A stretch of DNA of 64,000 nt from assembly GCA_963853835.1 (NCBI GenBank), contig OY970829.1, positions 76,754,901 through 76,818,900 of the forward strand, written 5' to 3'. The notes beneath the pieces were generated by a model. That model ran no database searches. It was given only the letters and a program-made list of their open reading frames with translations, and had not been told where the DNA came from. Numbering within the stretch: position 1 is the stretch's first letter; each line of letters opens with the position of its first letter. The DNA is from Calendula officinalis (lineage: Eukaryota; Streptophyta; Magnoliopsida; Asterales; Asteraceae). The position numbers and the translations under genes are program-made. Positions 22,229-35,742 of this stretch are shown here, piece by piece.

Positions 22229-24784
22229 GTCGATAAAATGTCCAAATTAAAGGATGAGATTAAAAAAATAGTAAATTTTACCTGTTAATCATTTTACAGA
22301 TAAAATGATGAATTAAGAATATTTAGTAGGAAATAATACAAATTTATTATATGAAAAGCGTTTGCATATCCTAAACCTTTAAGCAATCTTGTAGTCATTG
22401 TGGATGGACCATGACCAACACCCTACTTATAAGACTTAAGTTATAGGATATGATTAGGACTTTCTAAGCTACTAATCTTTTATACGGATTAGTTGAATGA
22501 TTGACTTTCTTATAATATCAAAATACGGGAAATAAACGAATATTACTCGTTAAACAACCTAAGACACCAAGAATAAAAACGTGTCTCAGATCTAAGTCGA
22601 GATTAAACCACTTTCTCAGGAAATCTAAGATGTATTTTTTTTTTTTTCTCTCACGGTGATTGAACTTAAAATATTACGAGAATTTTAATTTTTAAAGATC
22701 AAATCCAAATGATAGAGCTAGTCTTCTATGATTTTTCCCTTTTTTTTCCTTTTCATGTATACATTCTAGCTAGCTATGTAGGGGATATTGATGGACAATA
22801 TATATTGTTAATCAAAACGTTTAATAGCTAATTCTTAAAGTCAAGACAAACAAGCACATGTAATTGTTTGCCAAACTTGGGTAACATGAAAGGATAAACT
22901 AATAACAAAAAAAATATAATATAAGATTTGACAAAATTATTATATTTTTACGAAAGAAAACTAAAAAACTTATGTATATTTCAAGCGTGATTTGTACATC
23001 ATATATTACATTGTAAAATTTATAATTTGTAGTGTATGAATTAAAAATTGTAATTTAGAAATAAATTTTCATATTTTAATTTCCCTTTTTCTTTTTTAGT
23101 TCATGTTTAGGGAAAATAGATCCACAATCATGGCGGGGTGGGCTCCTTCGTCGTCTCTATAGCTCATCATCTTAAACTTTGAAATTATTCATTACTTTAT
23201 GAGAAAGTTTTAGTAATTTAAAGTAAAAGATTAAATAAAATAATTAAAATTAAACATCATTGAGATAACTAAAAAGTTTATTTATTTGCTCGTTAGAGAA
23301 CATTGAATTGGTACAAATAGATTCTTCGATGAAGTCAATATTTGGGCATAATTTATTTATTTTGGAAAAATATCAGGCTGCTAGTTTAATGAATCAAACT
23401 AACATCGACTTTGTGTTTTTGTGACACGTGTTCAGCTTTAACTTTTTCTAGCCTAAATGCTACTATTAAATTAAAAAAAAATTGTGAAATAATGAAGAAA
23501 ACAATGGACACATTTTGCGACATATTAGCGTCGGTCCATGTTCTGACAAATTAGGGTCGGAGCTTCTTGGGGTTTAACGACGATTCAAAATGTGCTAATC
23601 CGTCGCTAAATTGTACATTTCAGTAAAACAAACAACTTTATAAATGCAGCTTTCTGGTAATTTTTGTTGCTTTTGAGACACTTACAATAATTTATAAAAT
23701 AAAATCACACAACCAGGTTTCAAGTTCTATCCATCGATAAAATTTTAAGTTACATGATCCACAAACCAAGTTTCAAGTTTTACATTCAAAAACAGAGTTT
23801 CAAATTTTTAAGAACATAACAAATAAATTCAAAATACTAGACAACGTAACCAAATTTTAAAAAACATAACAAACAAATTCAGAATAATATTTAAAGATAT
23901 AATATTGAAAATTCATATAAGTTGTGCATGTGCAACTATTATAGCTTATAAATGCATATAAACACACACGTAGAAACTTTTATGTAATTATATGTATACA
24001 TGTGCAAATATAAATCAGTCGGTGTGTTAGTAACCATATAATAAATCATTATTGTAAGAATCTGACGGTAATCCGTCGGTAATTTCCGACGGATATTTTT
24101 ACCTTTTATAAAAATGGTACCTGTAGTTATGAAGTGTTTAAATTTCCGACAGATTACCAATAGCTTAGTAACTTTTTGTTTTTTATTTAGTAACATACAA
24201 CTAAAATCTGACAAAATCGAGCTAGTTTAGCAACGGATATCACTTGAATATTATTCTGCAATGAATTAGTCACAAATTATATATTTCATTACCAATATGA
24301 TATGATGAAGAAGTAACTTTTTTTTCTCTAGAGCCATCTTTTTCTTGACTTGATTAAACTTCCTACATATCAAGACATACAAGTTCTTCCATCTTTATTA
24401 GTGTGTTATAACCCTTCATTACTGAATTATTTATAATATCCAGATAGTGTCCATCTAAAAAATATATAATATTTTGTTTTAAATATCAAAATTAAGTAAC
24501 ATCGATGTTATATGAATATCAGTGAACAATTTTTAAGTATCATATGAAAATCACGAGGTAAAAAATACTGATTTTTTTTGCGGTAACTTAATTCCAACTC
24601 GCTTTGCGAATCGACTAATCACAAGACAGCCACATGCTCTACGGATAGTTCGAAGTCGGGACTAGTAAACCTCTATAGTGAAAGAAGGTTTTTTTTCTCA
24701 TAAAAATTAAACCTGAAACCTCTAGTAATTTCAACATTTTAAAGACCAAAACCAACCATTATAACACTAGTTTATAAAAAATTA

Positions 24785-25047
24785 CTCCCTCCGTCCCTAA
24801 ATAAAGTTCTCATTTCTATTGGACATCAGTTTTAAGTAGAAAGTTAGTGGTGAGGTCATTGATAATAAATTTGATTATAATATAAAGTTGGTTTGGAAAG
24901 AGAAGAATAGTTAGTGGATAGTTAGTAGGGGGTCATTGATAATTTTATTATTTTATTAAGTAGACTCCATCAATTTGTGAAATGATAACTTTATTTAGGG
25001 ACAAAAATTGAAGAAGAAATGAGAACTTTATTTAGGGACAGATGGAG
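24785..25047. mobile_element. Stowaway MITE
   Basis: The left end is CTCCCTCCGTCCCTAAATAA, the classic Stowaway terminus, with its inverse at the right and TA on both sides (24783-24784, 25048-25049). Confidence 0.88.
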
Positions 25048-26238
25048 TATAAGTGTATAAGAGCATCTCCAATGGGAGCTTTTTCTAAAGTTTTTTACCT
25101 TTTCTCTAGGTCATTTGAAGGTAAATGACCTTCTAGGAAAAAACTTTTACTTCAAAAGTTTTTTATTCCATAAGTCATTCCTTAAACACACAAAAAGCTT
25201 TTTCTACATTTACATGCATTGGAGCAAAAACTTTTTTGATAGCTTTTTATGAATGTTGAGTGGAAAGTTTACATGACAATTATAATAAATCATTGCAATG
25301 ACTAAACCACTGGGATCAAGGGCGGCACCAAGGGGTGGGCAGATAATTTTTTTCCGATTAGTATAAATTTTTTTGAGGTAGGTTCATTTTTTGGCTTGAT
25401 TGATCCAAATATACATAATATATGAGCGATAACTAATACACGTCATATATTAGCTCAGTGGCTAACTCATGTATCTTAAAACATATAACATTTAGTTTAA
25501 ATTCCTTCCATATGCATACATATTTTTTTTAAATCTTTTTTTTTCTTTCCCATTTAACGTTTTTTTACTCTGTTTCTTATTAAAATTTTCTTTTCTTTTG
25601 ATTCATTTTCCCCTAGATTTATTAGTTTAAAAATATTATGCTTATCATTTATTTAATCATACATATATTTTAACCAGTGACATATTAGTATACATCATCT
25701 ATATATGAACACTTTAAAAAAGTTACTTGAATTTTATAACAAAACTGAATACGGATATGAGTTAAGAACATAAATTGTGTATATGAAATCTACCATTATA
25801 AAAAATTATAATCTATTTTTTATATTATTAAATTTTAGAATTTTTATTCTCGAATTAACTAACACGTGAATTTTGATTTTGACTAATTTAGTTTACGTTT
25901 AAACTTTCTTCAAACTAAAACTGATTTGATTTGATTTGATTTACGATTTGACTTTAAATAAAACCTCACTCAAGGAATCTGACTTGCACTCTAAAATTTG
26001 TCCACCTTTAAAAATTTGTCTAGTACCACACATGATTGAGATGCTCTAAGAATATCGGGTATTGGCGTATTGTGCTCTATTGTTCCCCAAATTTATAGGC
26101 TCTCTTTTGACCTCATTACCTTTTTCTTTAGCCGAAAAAATGAATAAAATATCAAATAAAAAATCTAGACTATCTAATTTCTTGCTTTTGCTTAACAAGC
26201 TTTAAATCAAGGTTATATGTGATGAGTCATCAATTATG

Positions 26239-26264
26239 GTGCACGCGTGCACACACACGTACGT
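26239..26264. promoter_or_regulatory. Candidate brassinosteroid-response elements before CYP90D1
   Basis: A perfect 14 bp palindrome GTGCACGCGTGCAC (26239-26252) is followed by CACACG, the inverse of CGTGTG, at 26254-26259 and ACGTACGT at 26257-26264, about 75-100 bp before the ATG. CGTG(T/C)G is the BZR1-bound element used to repress brassinosteroid synthesis genes in Arabidopsis. Whether this lies in the promoter or in the 5' UTR is not known. The role is inferred. Confidence 0.4.
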
Positions 26265-26337
26265 TCATAAATCTTCATTTCACTTCCAATTATTTAAACA
26301 CCAACTTCAACCACAATTCCACCATAATCCACCGTTC

Positions 26338-29300
26338 ATGGAGTTCAATTTCAACTCATTTTCCCTCTTCTCAACCACCACCGCCGTCGCCGTGGTAGTC
26401 CTCGTCATCACCGTTATCTTCATCAGGAACCGCCGGCCATGGAAATCATCTTCTCCGGCGGTGGGTAAGAGGATTCTCTTGGGAACCATGGGGTGGCCGT
26501 TCATCGGAGAAACCCTAGATTTCATCTCGTGCGGTTACACCGATCGTCCACAATCGTTCATGGAAAAACGCCGTCTTTTGTAAGTATTTTATTTAGTTAC
26601 CGATTATTATCTTTTACCAATAATAATAGCCAACGTTTTTCACCTCATTATGTTACGAGATTGTTAACAAAATAATATATTGGTGTTTAATAATTTTTGT
26701 AATACAATATTTTTATTTAGTTACTCATATAACGTGTTTACAACCTATAGTCTAATATTTTTGGGAATTAATTTCTACATTACTTTTTTTTTATGATTAT
26801 ATATCACATTCTACATGTATTATTGCAGATTTATAAACATATAAAATAACTATTGTGGTGTATAAGTTAAAATACGTGATGTAAAAATCACCACCTCATG
26901 TTAATGATGACTCTGAGTAACTTGTGGGATCACGGTTTGATCTCTCCTAGTAAATATCTAATATACATGACCAAGGGAAAGAATATATGAGCAAAACTCG
27001 ATTACTCAGAAATCTTATAATAATAATAATACAGTTTTATAAAAAAACAATATAATATGTTTTCCAATAATAGCAACGTTATTTAGGCTCATATTATTAT
27101 GATTATTAACATGAAGTTAGGTACTAATCCTATGAAATCCGAGTTAAATCTTCTTGAAAATAGAGTTAAAAAGTTTGGAGAATATAATGAAGTTGTTTTA
27201 AATTTTCGGTTAATTAGGTACGGGAAGGTGTTCAAATCTCATTTGTTTGGTAGCCCAACGATCGTATCAACCGATGCAGAAGTGAGTAGAATCATATTAC
27301 AAAGTGATGCCAATAGTTTTGTGCCATCGTATCCAAAATCGTTGACGGAATTGATGGGAGAATCGTCGATTTTGTTGATAAATGGGAGTTTTCACCGTCG
27401 GATTCATGGTCTTATTGGCTCTTTCTTTAAGTCTCCATTTATTAAAGCTCAAGTTACTTCTGATATGCGAAAAATGCTTCTTCAATCAATGGCTAATTGG
27501 AAAGAAGATCGTCCTGTTTATATTCAAGATGAAACCAAACATGTATGCTCTCTCTTTCTCTACCAAAATCAAACAATAAATTAATAATTCCTTTGTAATT
27601 AAACGATTAATTAAATGTCATTTATTTGTCATAAAAATATATTTTTTTACAATTTATTTATCCTCCTTGCCGTTCAACTTTTTTTAAATGAAAACTCATG
27701 CATAAGAAAGGTAAATAATTTGGAAAAAGAAAGTGAAAAAAATTCTATGTTTTTTTTAACAATTTGAAAGCTATGAATAAATAGTTTTTTAGTAGTTTAA
27801 AAAAAAAAATTATAGAAGTTTTTCTTTTTTCTTTCTTTCTGAATTTTTTACACTCATGTGAAGAACTAGTGGAGAGAAAATTACTCAATATTTCCGAGAC
27901 ACCTATTTTTCTCCGGGAAAAAAAACACTAAAAAAATATTGCATTTGAATATCTTAATAATTGGAACAACTCTTATGTCATATTTTATGTCTTAATATAT
28001 ATGATCATGATGACAATATTAACATACATTACTTTATGTATCACACATATGTTTAAATATGACCCGCCATTTACGTCTTTATGCACATATATATACCCAT
28101 AAAATATAACCACTTAACAGAACTTTGGCCAAACTCCATCATATCCAAGTAAATTACCCTGAAACACGACGTTTCATTTGATCATGTACGTTTAATATGA
28201 TTTTTTTTTTCTCACTTTAAAAACATTAGGATATTTTTTAGTGCTTATCTAAAATATTGACATTTAGTTTATTTGGATTCAAATTCGCTGTATTATCAAA
28301 GCTTTCAAAAATTATTTTATGTAAATATATATAAAAAAATATTCCCATAACTTTGTTCTCATGTGAAAGACACACACCACCACCTTAATTATACATTTAG
28401 GTGATGTTTGGTAACATCAACATAATTAATATCTGAATGATACAAATGTATGAATAATTCAGATTTCTCATTAGATAAATCTGATTAATAGAAAAAATAT
28501 GTTAAAATTTTATTGGATGTTGATTAATAACATTATCACACACTTTGTATCTGTCCAATTAAAAGTTTGTGTCTTAATACCAAACAACCCCTTAGACCAA
28601 ATACATGTTGGTGCCTAGCTACAAGTTATTTCACGTTTCCAGTCTTGTAAACCATAAATTTTGTTTCTGATTTTAGGTTTTTACATGGAATAAAAACTAT
28701 ACCTTAATTTGTTTGCAATGTAAACAAAAGAGGATTATAATTGGTAACTATTTTTGGCCATTTGTGAGGAGAAAAAGACAAAATTGCAAAACCAAAAAGT
28801 ATTTTGTTTGAGTGTCTAAGTGTGGGGAAAAAGGGATTTAAGCATAGAACAAGTTACAAAAGTAAATGTAACTTTTGATTTTTCTCCACACTTTATATGG
28901 GGTATAAAGCAATTACAACCCTCATTATTGGTTACACAATCATAATAATTTAATTATTTTGTCTATAAATACACCACAATATGGTCCATGTTACTAACCA
29001 TATGTTTCCTAGCTCTTTAAGATGTCGCTATTAGAATTTTCCAATTTCTACAGCTAGTGTTTATAATAGTCATGTGTTCAAATTTGAAATATTTATGGTT
29101 AATTATAAAAATTCATATAATACCCACTAATTAATCGATATTATCTTGATTATATTCAGATTGCCTTTCAAGTACTAGCCAAAGCATTGATTGGTTTGGA
29201 TCCGGGTGAAGAAATGGATTATTTGATGACCCAATTTCAACAATTCATTGCGGGTCTCATGTCATTACCCCTAAAATTTCCCGGAACTCAACTTCATCGA

Positions 29301-31113
29301 TCATTACAAGCCAAGAAAAAGATGGTGAAATTAATCCTTAAAACTATTCGCGATAAACGAGTAAATGGTGTTGCAATTTCACAAGATTCAAAAGATGTTG
29401 TTGATGTGCTACTTTACGATAAGAGCGAAAAGCTGACAGACGAGTTAATATCAGATAATGTGATTGATTTGATGATTCCTGGAGAGGATTCTGTACCGGT
29501 ACTTATAACTTTAGCCATTAAATACTTATCGGATTGTCCTAAAGCTCTCCATCAACTTAAGGTATATACTTACATCTATAGTCACGTCAATATTTGTTAT
29601 ATCATGTTATTTTAATTGTGGGGCCAGTTAGGATTGCCGGTTATCAAATATTTTGCTAGAGGCCGGCCATGCATGATTAGTAGTTGTGATTAGTGATTTA
29701 ATCCACTTTTAACTAGGAGTTGTGATGATTATATATCTCCATAATTTCTCTCTAATAATCATTTTCTTTCCCACTTCACTAAATGATGATGATTAGGAGG
29801 AAAATTTGGAGTTGAAAAGACGTAAAGAAGGCCTCGGAGTTCCTTTGTGTTGGGATGATTACCTTTCGTTGCGATTTACACAAAGTGTAAGTAAAAGTTA
29901 ACTTTCATGTTCTCTATGATTAACCCATACAACACTAATTAATTACCTATAATTCTAATTAACATTTAATTGTCCAGGTGATTACAGAAACCCTAAGATT
30001 AGGGAATATAATAATGGGAGTTATTAGAAAGGCTATGAAAGATGTAGAGATCAAAGGGTACATCATACCGAAAGGTTGGTGTGTGCTAACACATTTCAGA
30101 TCGGTTCATCTTGATGAAAGTTATCATGAGTCTCCTCAACAATTTAACCCTTGGAGGTGGCAGGTAATCTAGTTTCTCGCTAGTTTTTAATTTTATTTTT
30201 TCCGTAAAAAAAAGTAGTACATTATGTTGTTTAAGTTGTACTCCGATATTACTAAACTTTATTGAGTTTTTGATACCAACATTTTATGCTAAAACAGGAT
30301 AGAGACATGAGCAGTGGTAGTAGTACTATTGGATTCACACCTTTTGGAGGAGGCCTGAGGCTTTGTCCTGGGCTTGATTTGGCCAGATTAGAAGCTTCCA
30401 TATTTCTCCACCACTTTGTTACTAAGTTCAGGTAATTATCAAAACATGCAAAGGGTAAAATGGTAATTTACCATGGCCATAAATCTAATTATACACCCCT
30501 TTTCAAAGCTATGATAAAATAACTTGGTCTAATTGGACCATTGGTGCTTGACATGTCTCTTAATTAACCTAACTCTGTAAATGACTATATTGCCTATAAT
30601 CATGATAAGATCATTATATTAGTCCAAGGGTATAATGGTAATTTTAACGAGTTTATAAATGACTATATTGCCCATAATCATGATAAGATTATTACTTCAT
30701 TAGTCCAAGGGTATAATGGTAATTTTAACGTAGAAACTTGAAAATAAAACTCGATATATTAGACCAAGGGTATAACGATAAATGGCTATATCGCCCATGA
30801 CAAAACTATTACAACACGCTCACGGATATTACAGTCATACAGAGTAATTTCATGCCAAAAGAGAATCATATTATTTCTTTTCTTTTACCACACTTTGCAT
30901 TTCACCCCTTCATTAAGGTTATTAATATTTTTTGATATGAAAATTTTCTGTATAGATAAAAATTACTTTGTAAGAATCAGCTCATAAAACTGAAAAAGAT
31001 TGTTGTACATGTTGGTGTTTGACTCTTTTCATAACCTAATTCAGTGTCAAATGACTATATTGCCCATGATTAGAGTACCAAGATACTAGCATGCATGATG
31101 CACGTATGCTATC

Positions 31114-31172
<59 letters not shown>

Positions 31173-31309
31173 TAATATATCTATAATCACATGTGGCATT
31201 GATGTGAGCATGAACATGCAGGTGGGTAGCTGAGGAGGACACCATAATCAACTTCCCAACAGTAAGAATGAAGAACAGAATGCCAATTTGGGTCAGTAGA
31301 GAGCATTAA
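26338..31309 (+). CDS. CYP90D1: Brassinosteroid C-23 hydroxylase, cytochrome P450 CYP90D1
   Basis: Seven exons (26338-26579, 27218-27542, 29160-29561, 29797-29886, 29978-30163, 30298-30431, 31222-31309) join in frame to 488 aa, close to the family length. Visible parts are a membrane anchor near 13-27, the I-helix PGEDS (296-300, Ser where many P450s have Thr), the K-helix ETLR (357-360), FNPWRW (409-414) and the heme loop [10 protein letters not shown] with Cys438. The C-terminus [14 protein letters not shown] is characteristic of CYP90D1. In Arabidopsis the enzyme adds the C-23 hydroxyl in brassinosteroid synthesis, acting partly redundantly with CYP90C1 at the ER. An in-frame ATG at 26236 lies upstream; 26338 is chosen because it gives the usual short P450 N-terminus. 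Intron 2 carries a MITE and intron 6 a microsatellite. Confusion with CYP90C1 is possible but less likely. Confidence 0.94.
28400..28591. mobile_element. PIF/Harbinger-like MITE in CYP90D1 intron 2
   Basis: TTA flanks both ends (28397-28399, 28592-28594). The inverted ends are GGTGATGTTTGGTA and GGGGTTGTTTGGTA. It is the smallest complete member of the GTTTG family in this window. Confidence 0.7.
31118..31170. repeat. (AT)n microsatellite in CYP90D1 intron 6
   Basis: About 26 AT units lie roughly 50 bp before the last-exon acceptor (31220-31221). Length changes here would alter the spacing of the branch-point region. Confidence 0.95.
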
Positions 31310-31314
31310 AGCTA

Positions 31315-31333
31315 GGGTGGGGTGGGGGTGGGG
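31315..31333 (+). promoter_or_regulatory. G-quadruplex motif in the CYP90D1 3' UTR
   Basis: GGGTGGGGTGGGGGTGGGG starts five bases after the TAA. Four G-runs of at least three are joined by single T loops, the most stable type of quadruplex pattern, and it is on the sense (mRNA) strand. Formation in the cell is inferred. Confidence 0.75.
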
Positions 31334-33050
31334 TATGATTGAAGAATTTTCATGGGCCCTATAATTTTGTCTAAAGCAAAAGGAAAGGTGGATGAAGGAC
31401 CACACGTGTGGGTGGCCATGAGATGAGATGCTGAAATACTTGTCCCATCTTCCAACTTACAAACATGCATAGGTTAAAAAAGAACACGAGTGGAGAGGAG
31501 TTCAATAGGAACCCTTTTATGTAAACTTGATTAGGGTTAGTTAATTTTGCATAGTTAGGTAATTTCCAATATTAAAGTTAATTAGAGATCAAAGCTAGTA
31601 ATGTATACGTACGTGTAAAAAGAATGTATAATTTAATTACCTTTTGTTATAAAGGTTCATAATGTCATGTATGAGCAAGTGAAGATTTTGTCGTTTGTTT
31701 ATTGATGAGATTTTGATAATACTGCCCAAGCATGTCTAAACATGAACTTGTTAAAATTTTTAATAAGGGAGTAGTTGCATGCATAAGTCATTTGTATATT
31801 TATTAGTGGGATGATTCTTAAAATGCAGGGATAATTATTAATTATTAAATTTCGATAGGCTTTTTATTGACAGTCTTTAAGACTGTCATTATCATTTTCC
31901 TTTTAATAATTGTAGCTAGGTGCTTTTCATTTTGAGCCCAGCGGCAACCTAACCCGTGATAAGCGGTAACGTGAATGCAACCTATTGAAGTGCCTTGTAA
32001 CCTATTGTGACATGTTTGAATCGTTACAAAATATCATTGCTAAAGTTGCCATTCATCCCAAAAATGAATAGCAACATTATATTCAAAGCATAATTTAAAA
32101 GGAAATTCAAACTAGTACCTAAAACTTTCTCATAGAATGTAACCAAAGCTTTTGTGCTTTTTCATATTTGTAATGATGATGTTCTCATGATAAAGAACTT
32201 GTGATTTTCTTTTGCTTTATATTATTTTATTTATGATGAGGTAAGTATGTAGGTAAGCACAAATGATTCGGTTATGGGGACAAAGGGTCCATTTAAAGGT
32301 AACTTAGTGTTGGAAAATCACTATTAATGCTCGGTCAAGACTTCCATTTTGGATTGATTGGGTTATGTGTCATAAACCTACAAATAGGCCCCCACTCCCT
32401 CATACTCCCGTTGAGAAAACAAATGATGTCCTTTACAATTTTTAAGTAATAACTAAAGTTAATTTATATAAGGATATTAATATTTAATTAATCACATTTT
32501 CAATTTTATTCCTTTTCTTTTTCAGAGTTATAAATTCAGTAATTTATGTACCATTTTATTGTATGAGCAATTCTTTTAAATTGTACATGTTGTTAGTTAA
32601 ATAACCATTTTATTACACGGAAGACATTTAAAAGAATTATTCATGCAATAAAATAGTATATAAATTACTGAGTTTTGAACCTTAAAAAGAAAATCAAAAT
32701 TATAGTATGCATAAAATAACTCTAATAAAGATTTGCTAAAAAAGTGTTATCTTTATTTTGGAACAAAGATTGGGTCAATTTCTCTGGCATTGAAACTCGT
32801 CTAGTCCGTTTATGGCTGATTAGCCCAATAACTAGCAATACGACATCGTACGGAATCAGCATAAAGATTCCTCACATCCAACAGGATTTCTATAACCCGG
32901 CTTCCAGCTTCTCCTAAACAAAGCAAATTACATAAACAAATCAGCAGAATTCGATCAATTTACTTCATATAATCAAGGTTTATGTTGCATAATTAATTGA
33001 TTTCGTTCTCATATTTTGTTTCTACGATTAATCCCGTTGATTTTACGCAG
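31334..33050. other. Intergenic: CYP90D1 3' end to FLX-like promoter
   Basis: No gene is seen. It should hold the CYP90D1 3' UTR and terminator, and the FLX-like promoter and first untranslated exon. A repeat sharing CTGTCATTATCATTTTCC with 5815-5835 lies near 31880-31900. Around 32510-32690 there is an AT-rich imperfect inverted repeat centred near 32610. Confidence 0.6.
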
Positions 33051-33545
33051 GTATTCCTGATTTCGGTAATACTAGGGTTTTGCATTCGATTTGTTCTTTC
33101 TAGTTTTCCGTTCGATTAAGCGTGTTTTTTCTCTTGGTTTCGAGGAAAGTTGTAGTCGTATACGGTTTATAGAACTTTCCTGGAGATGAATTTGATTTAT
33201 TAATTATAATTTTTTAAAATTTTTAAGCAAATGATCAGCTTGATTTGCTGTCGGATCAGTAAATCGTAGGCTCAGTTTAGTTATAGCTTGTATGAATGAT
33301 CAATACGACAAACAGTTTGTAACAATAAATTGAAACACAACTTTTAGTGTGTAATTGGAACCTAACTGTACGTGTTCAGATCACAATTGATGAATTTAAA
33401 TTGTTATCGAGCTCAGATTAACTTTATCTGCATAAATTATCATAATCTTTTTATCCATTTGTAGTTCTATCACTTCTATTGATTTACATGTTTTGCACAC
33501 TTTATGATTCTAATTGATGACATTTTTCTTGCTGCTTTTTCTTAG
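33051..33545 (+). other. Putative 5' UTR intron of the FLX-like gene
   Basis: A CAG/GTATTC donor at 33051 and a TTCTTAG acceptor ending at 33545, 11 bases before the ATG, with a T-rich interior, suggest a leader intron. It is inferred from splice signals only. Confidence 0.5.
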
Positions 33546-33556
33546 GATTATATTAG

Positions 33557-35742
33557 ATGGCAGGAAGAAACCGTTATCCCCGTGAAGCATATGACAACCG
33601 ACATGGATATCCACCAAGTGGGCCCCCATCACGGGCCCCGATCCATCGACCCATGCCACCTCATCCTGCAATATTAGAGGAAGAACTTGAAATACAACAC
33701 CATGAAATCCGAAGACTTTTGGGTGAAAATAGGCGGTTAGCTGAAGACCGAATTGCTCTGCAACGAGAGTTAGGTGCTGCAAGAGAAGAACTTAGGAGAA
33801 TGGATACTGCAGTTTCTGATATTCAGGCAGAAAATGAAATACATTCAAGAAAACTTGTTGAAAACAATTTGAAATTAGAAGCTGATCTTCGTGCAACTGA
33901 ACCGTTGAAAAAGGAGGTTGCACAACTTCATGCTGAAGTTGAGAGGCTGAATTCAATCAGACATGATTTATCTGGACAGATTCAGATTCTTAAAAAAGAC
34001 CTTGCAAAACTGCAAAGTGAAAACCAACAACTTCCAGATTTAAGAGCAGAGCATGAGAGGATTCATCAGGAGCTTATGCATACCAGGTTTTAAAATTTAA
34101 ATTATTATATTCCTTTAATCTCGGAAAATTAAATATATATATATATATATATTTTTGGGTTTTTTATAGAGCTGCTATTGATTATGAGAAGAAAGGAGGT
34201 ATAGAGCTGATGGAACAAAGGCAAGCAATGGAGAAGAACTTGATTTCTATGGCCCGTGAAGTTGAAAAGCTTCGTGCAGAACTTACAAATACTAATGGTT
34301 GGCCATATGGGATGAAATTTAGCAGTTCAGATGCCCGTTTTCATCCTTATGGTAATGAATATGGGGTTCACCAGGTATTGCTTGCTATATTAATCAAAGT
34401 TATACTAGGGCGTGTTTTTGGGATTGCTTATTGGAAATAGAATATGCGTTTTGAAAATGGATATTTGGATAATTACTTGTTACAAAACGTGATTCTCAAA
34501 AAATAGTGTTTGGATTTGATTATGTTGTTTGAAATCGCAATAATCAGATAATGTTAATAGGTAAAATGCAAATAATCAATTTTCAAAACGCAATAAGCAC
34601 CTCCCACCTGCTTTTCCAAAACCCCGTTTTGGATGCCCCAAAATGACAATAATTGATTATTTTCAGACATTTTTCCAAACACTCATTTTAGATTAATTGC
34701 ATTTGCAAAACGCAATAAGCAGATTATCTACTTTAGAATGCAATCCCAAACACTCCCTTAGCCATTTCATCATGTGAAAACTAGAGAAGATACAATTTCT
34801 CATTCTATTGATTAACAATCAAACCTTATAAACATAAAACCTTAAGAATCGAATCTCAGAATCTATTTAACTCCCAATCCATCTAAAACTAACAATTTAA
34901 TTATAAAATCAAAACTAAGAAGTATCTAGAAATCAAGTTAATTATAGAAATAAATTGGAAATCAAGAAGAAGATGCGATCCAAAAAAGTCAACATGATTT
35001 CAAGAACTTCAATTGACCAACTTCTAAACTTGATATTTGGTGAAAGTGTGAGAAATCACCTTGATTTCAACAACGCAAATTTGAATCGAGGAGTGAGGGA
35101 CTAAATGGATGTGAATTTCTTCAATACATTAATTCAAGAATCAAGATCAATTATAGTAGCCAATTGAAGAAAAAAGTTGAAGAAAAAAGACATGAATAGT
35201 AGTCAATGAATCAGATGATGTCAGCGAGCCATTAGGGCTACCTCCAAAGCTAGAGGCCTAGGGTTTTGGTGCTTGTTTCATAGCTTAGATAGCATGTGAA
35301 ACCCCAATTTCTTTGGGCTTTCTATTGATTAGTAATCAAATTAAGGGGGCGATTGGTTGAAACAAAGGAATGAGAAATGGAAAGGCAAAGGGAATACAAA
35401 GGAATGGAATGAGCATTCCTTAGTATTGTCATTACCATTGCTATTGCTTGGTTCATATAGATATAGGAAAGAAATCACAAAAGCTATCAAATTCCTAATA
35501 TACCCGAATCTAAATATATCTAAAACTGATAATATAATTATAAGATTGAAAGGAATAATGATCTAGAAATTAATATAAATTATAAAATTGTAATAAATAA
35601 AATCTTGATGGGCTTTACTTGAAGTAAGCTAGATTGAAGTGTCTCCATTGTTATTCAGGGTGGTGCTGACAAGGGTCCATTGTACGGGTCAAGTTCTGCT
35701 CCAAGGGCCCGACCCGACAAATCTCGCATGAACCGTCGTTGA
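33557..35742 (+). CDS. FLX-like coiled-coil protein (FLX-like 3 type)
   Basis: Three coding exons (33557-34086, 34170-34374, 35659-35742) join in frame to 272 aa. A Pro/Arg-rich N-terminus (residues 1 to about 38) is followed by a long coiled coil from about 40 to 220, rich in Glu, Leu, Arg and Gln. The family block [12 protein letters not shown] lies near 189-200 and [12 protein letters not shown] near 203-214. A Gly/Tyr-rich stretch and a basic end (SRMNRR) close the protein. FLX in Arabidopsis works with FRIGIDA to activate FLC. FLX-like 3 (At1g55170 from memory) is a relative with no firmly assigned role. Intron 2 (1.3 kb) carries a MITE. The subtype is called from the neighbourhood and the N-terminus, so the number is less certain than the family. 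Confidence 0.88.
34408..34757. mobile_element. PIF/Harbinger-like MITE in FLX-like intron 2
   Basis: The inverted ends GGGCGTGTTTTTGGGATTGC and GGGAGTGTTTGGGATTGC are flanked by CTA and TTA. The flanks differ by one base. Motifs like CAATAAGCA and AATCGCAATAA repeat inside in both orientations. Confidence 0.65.

Noticed and set aside
20692..23034. Complete CACTA transposon
   Set aside because: CACTACAAG and its inverse exist, but the 3 bp flanks do not match and the ends differ after the first nine or so bases.
26236..26337. N-terminal extension of CYP90D1 from an upstream in-frame ATG
   Set aside because: It would add 34 residues, including a His-rich stretch, before the membrane anchor. 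P450s of this family start directly before the anchor.
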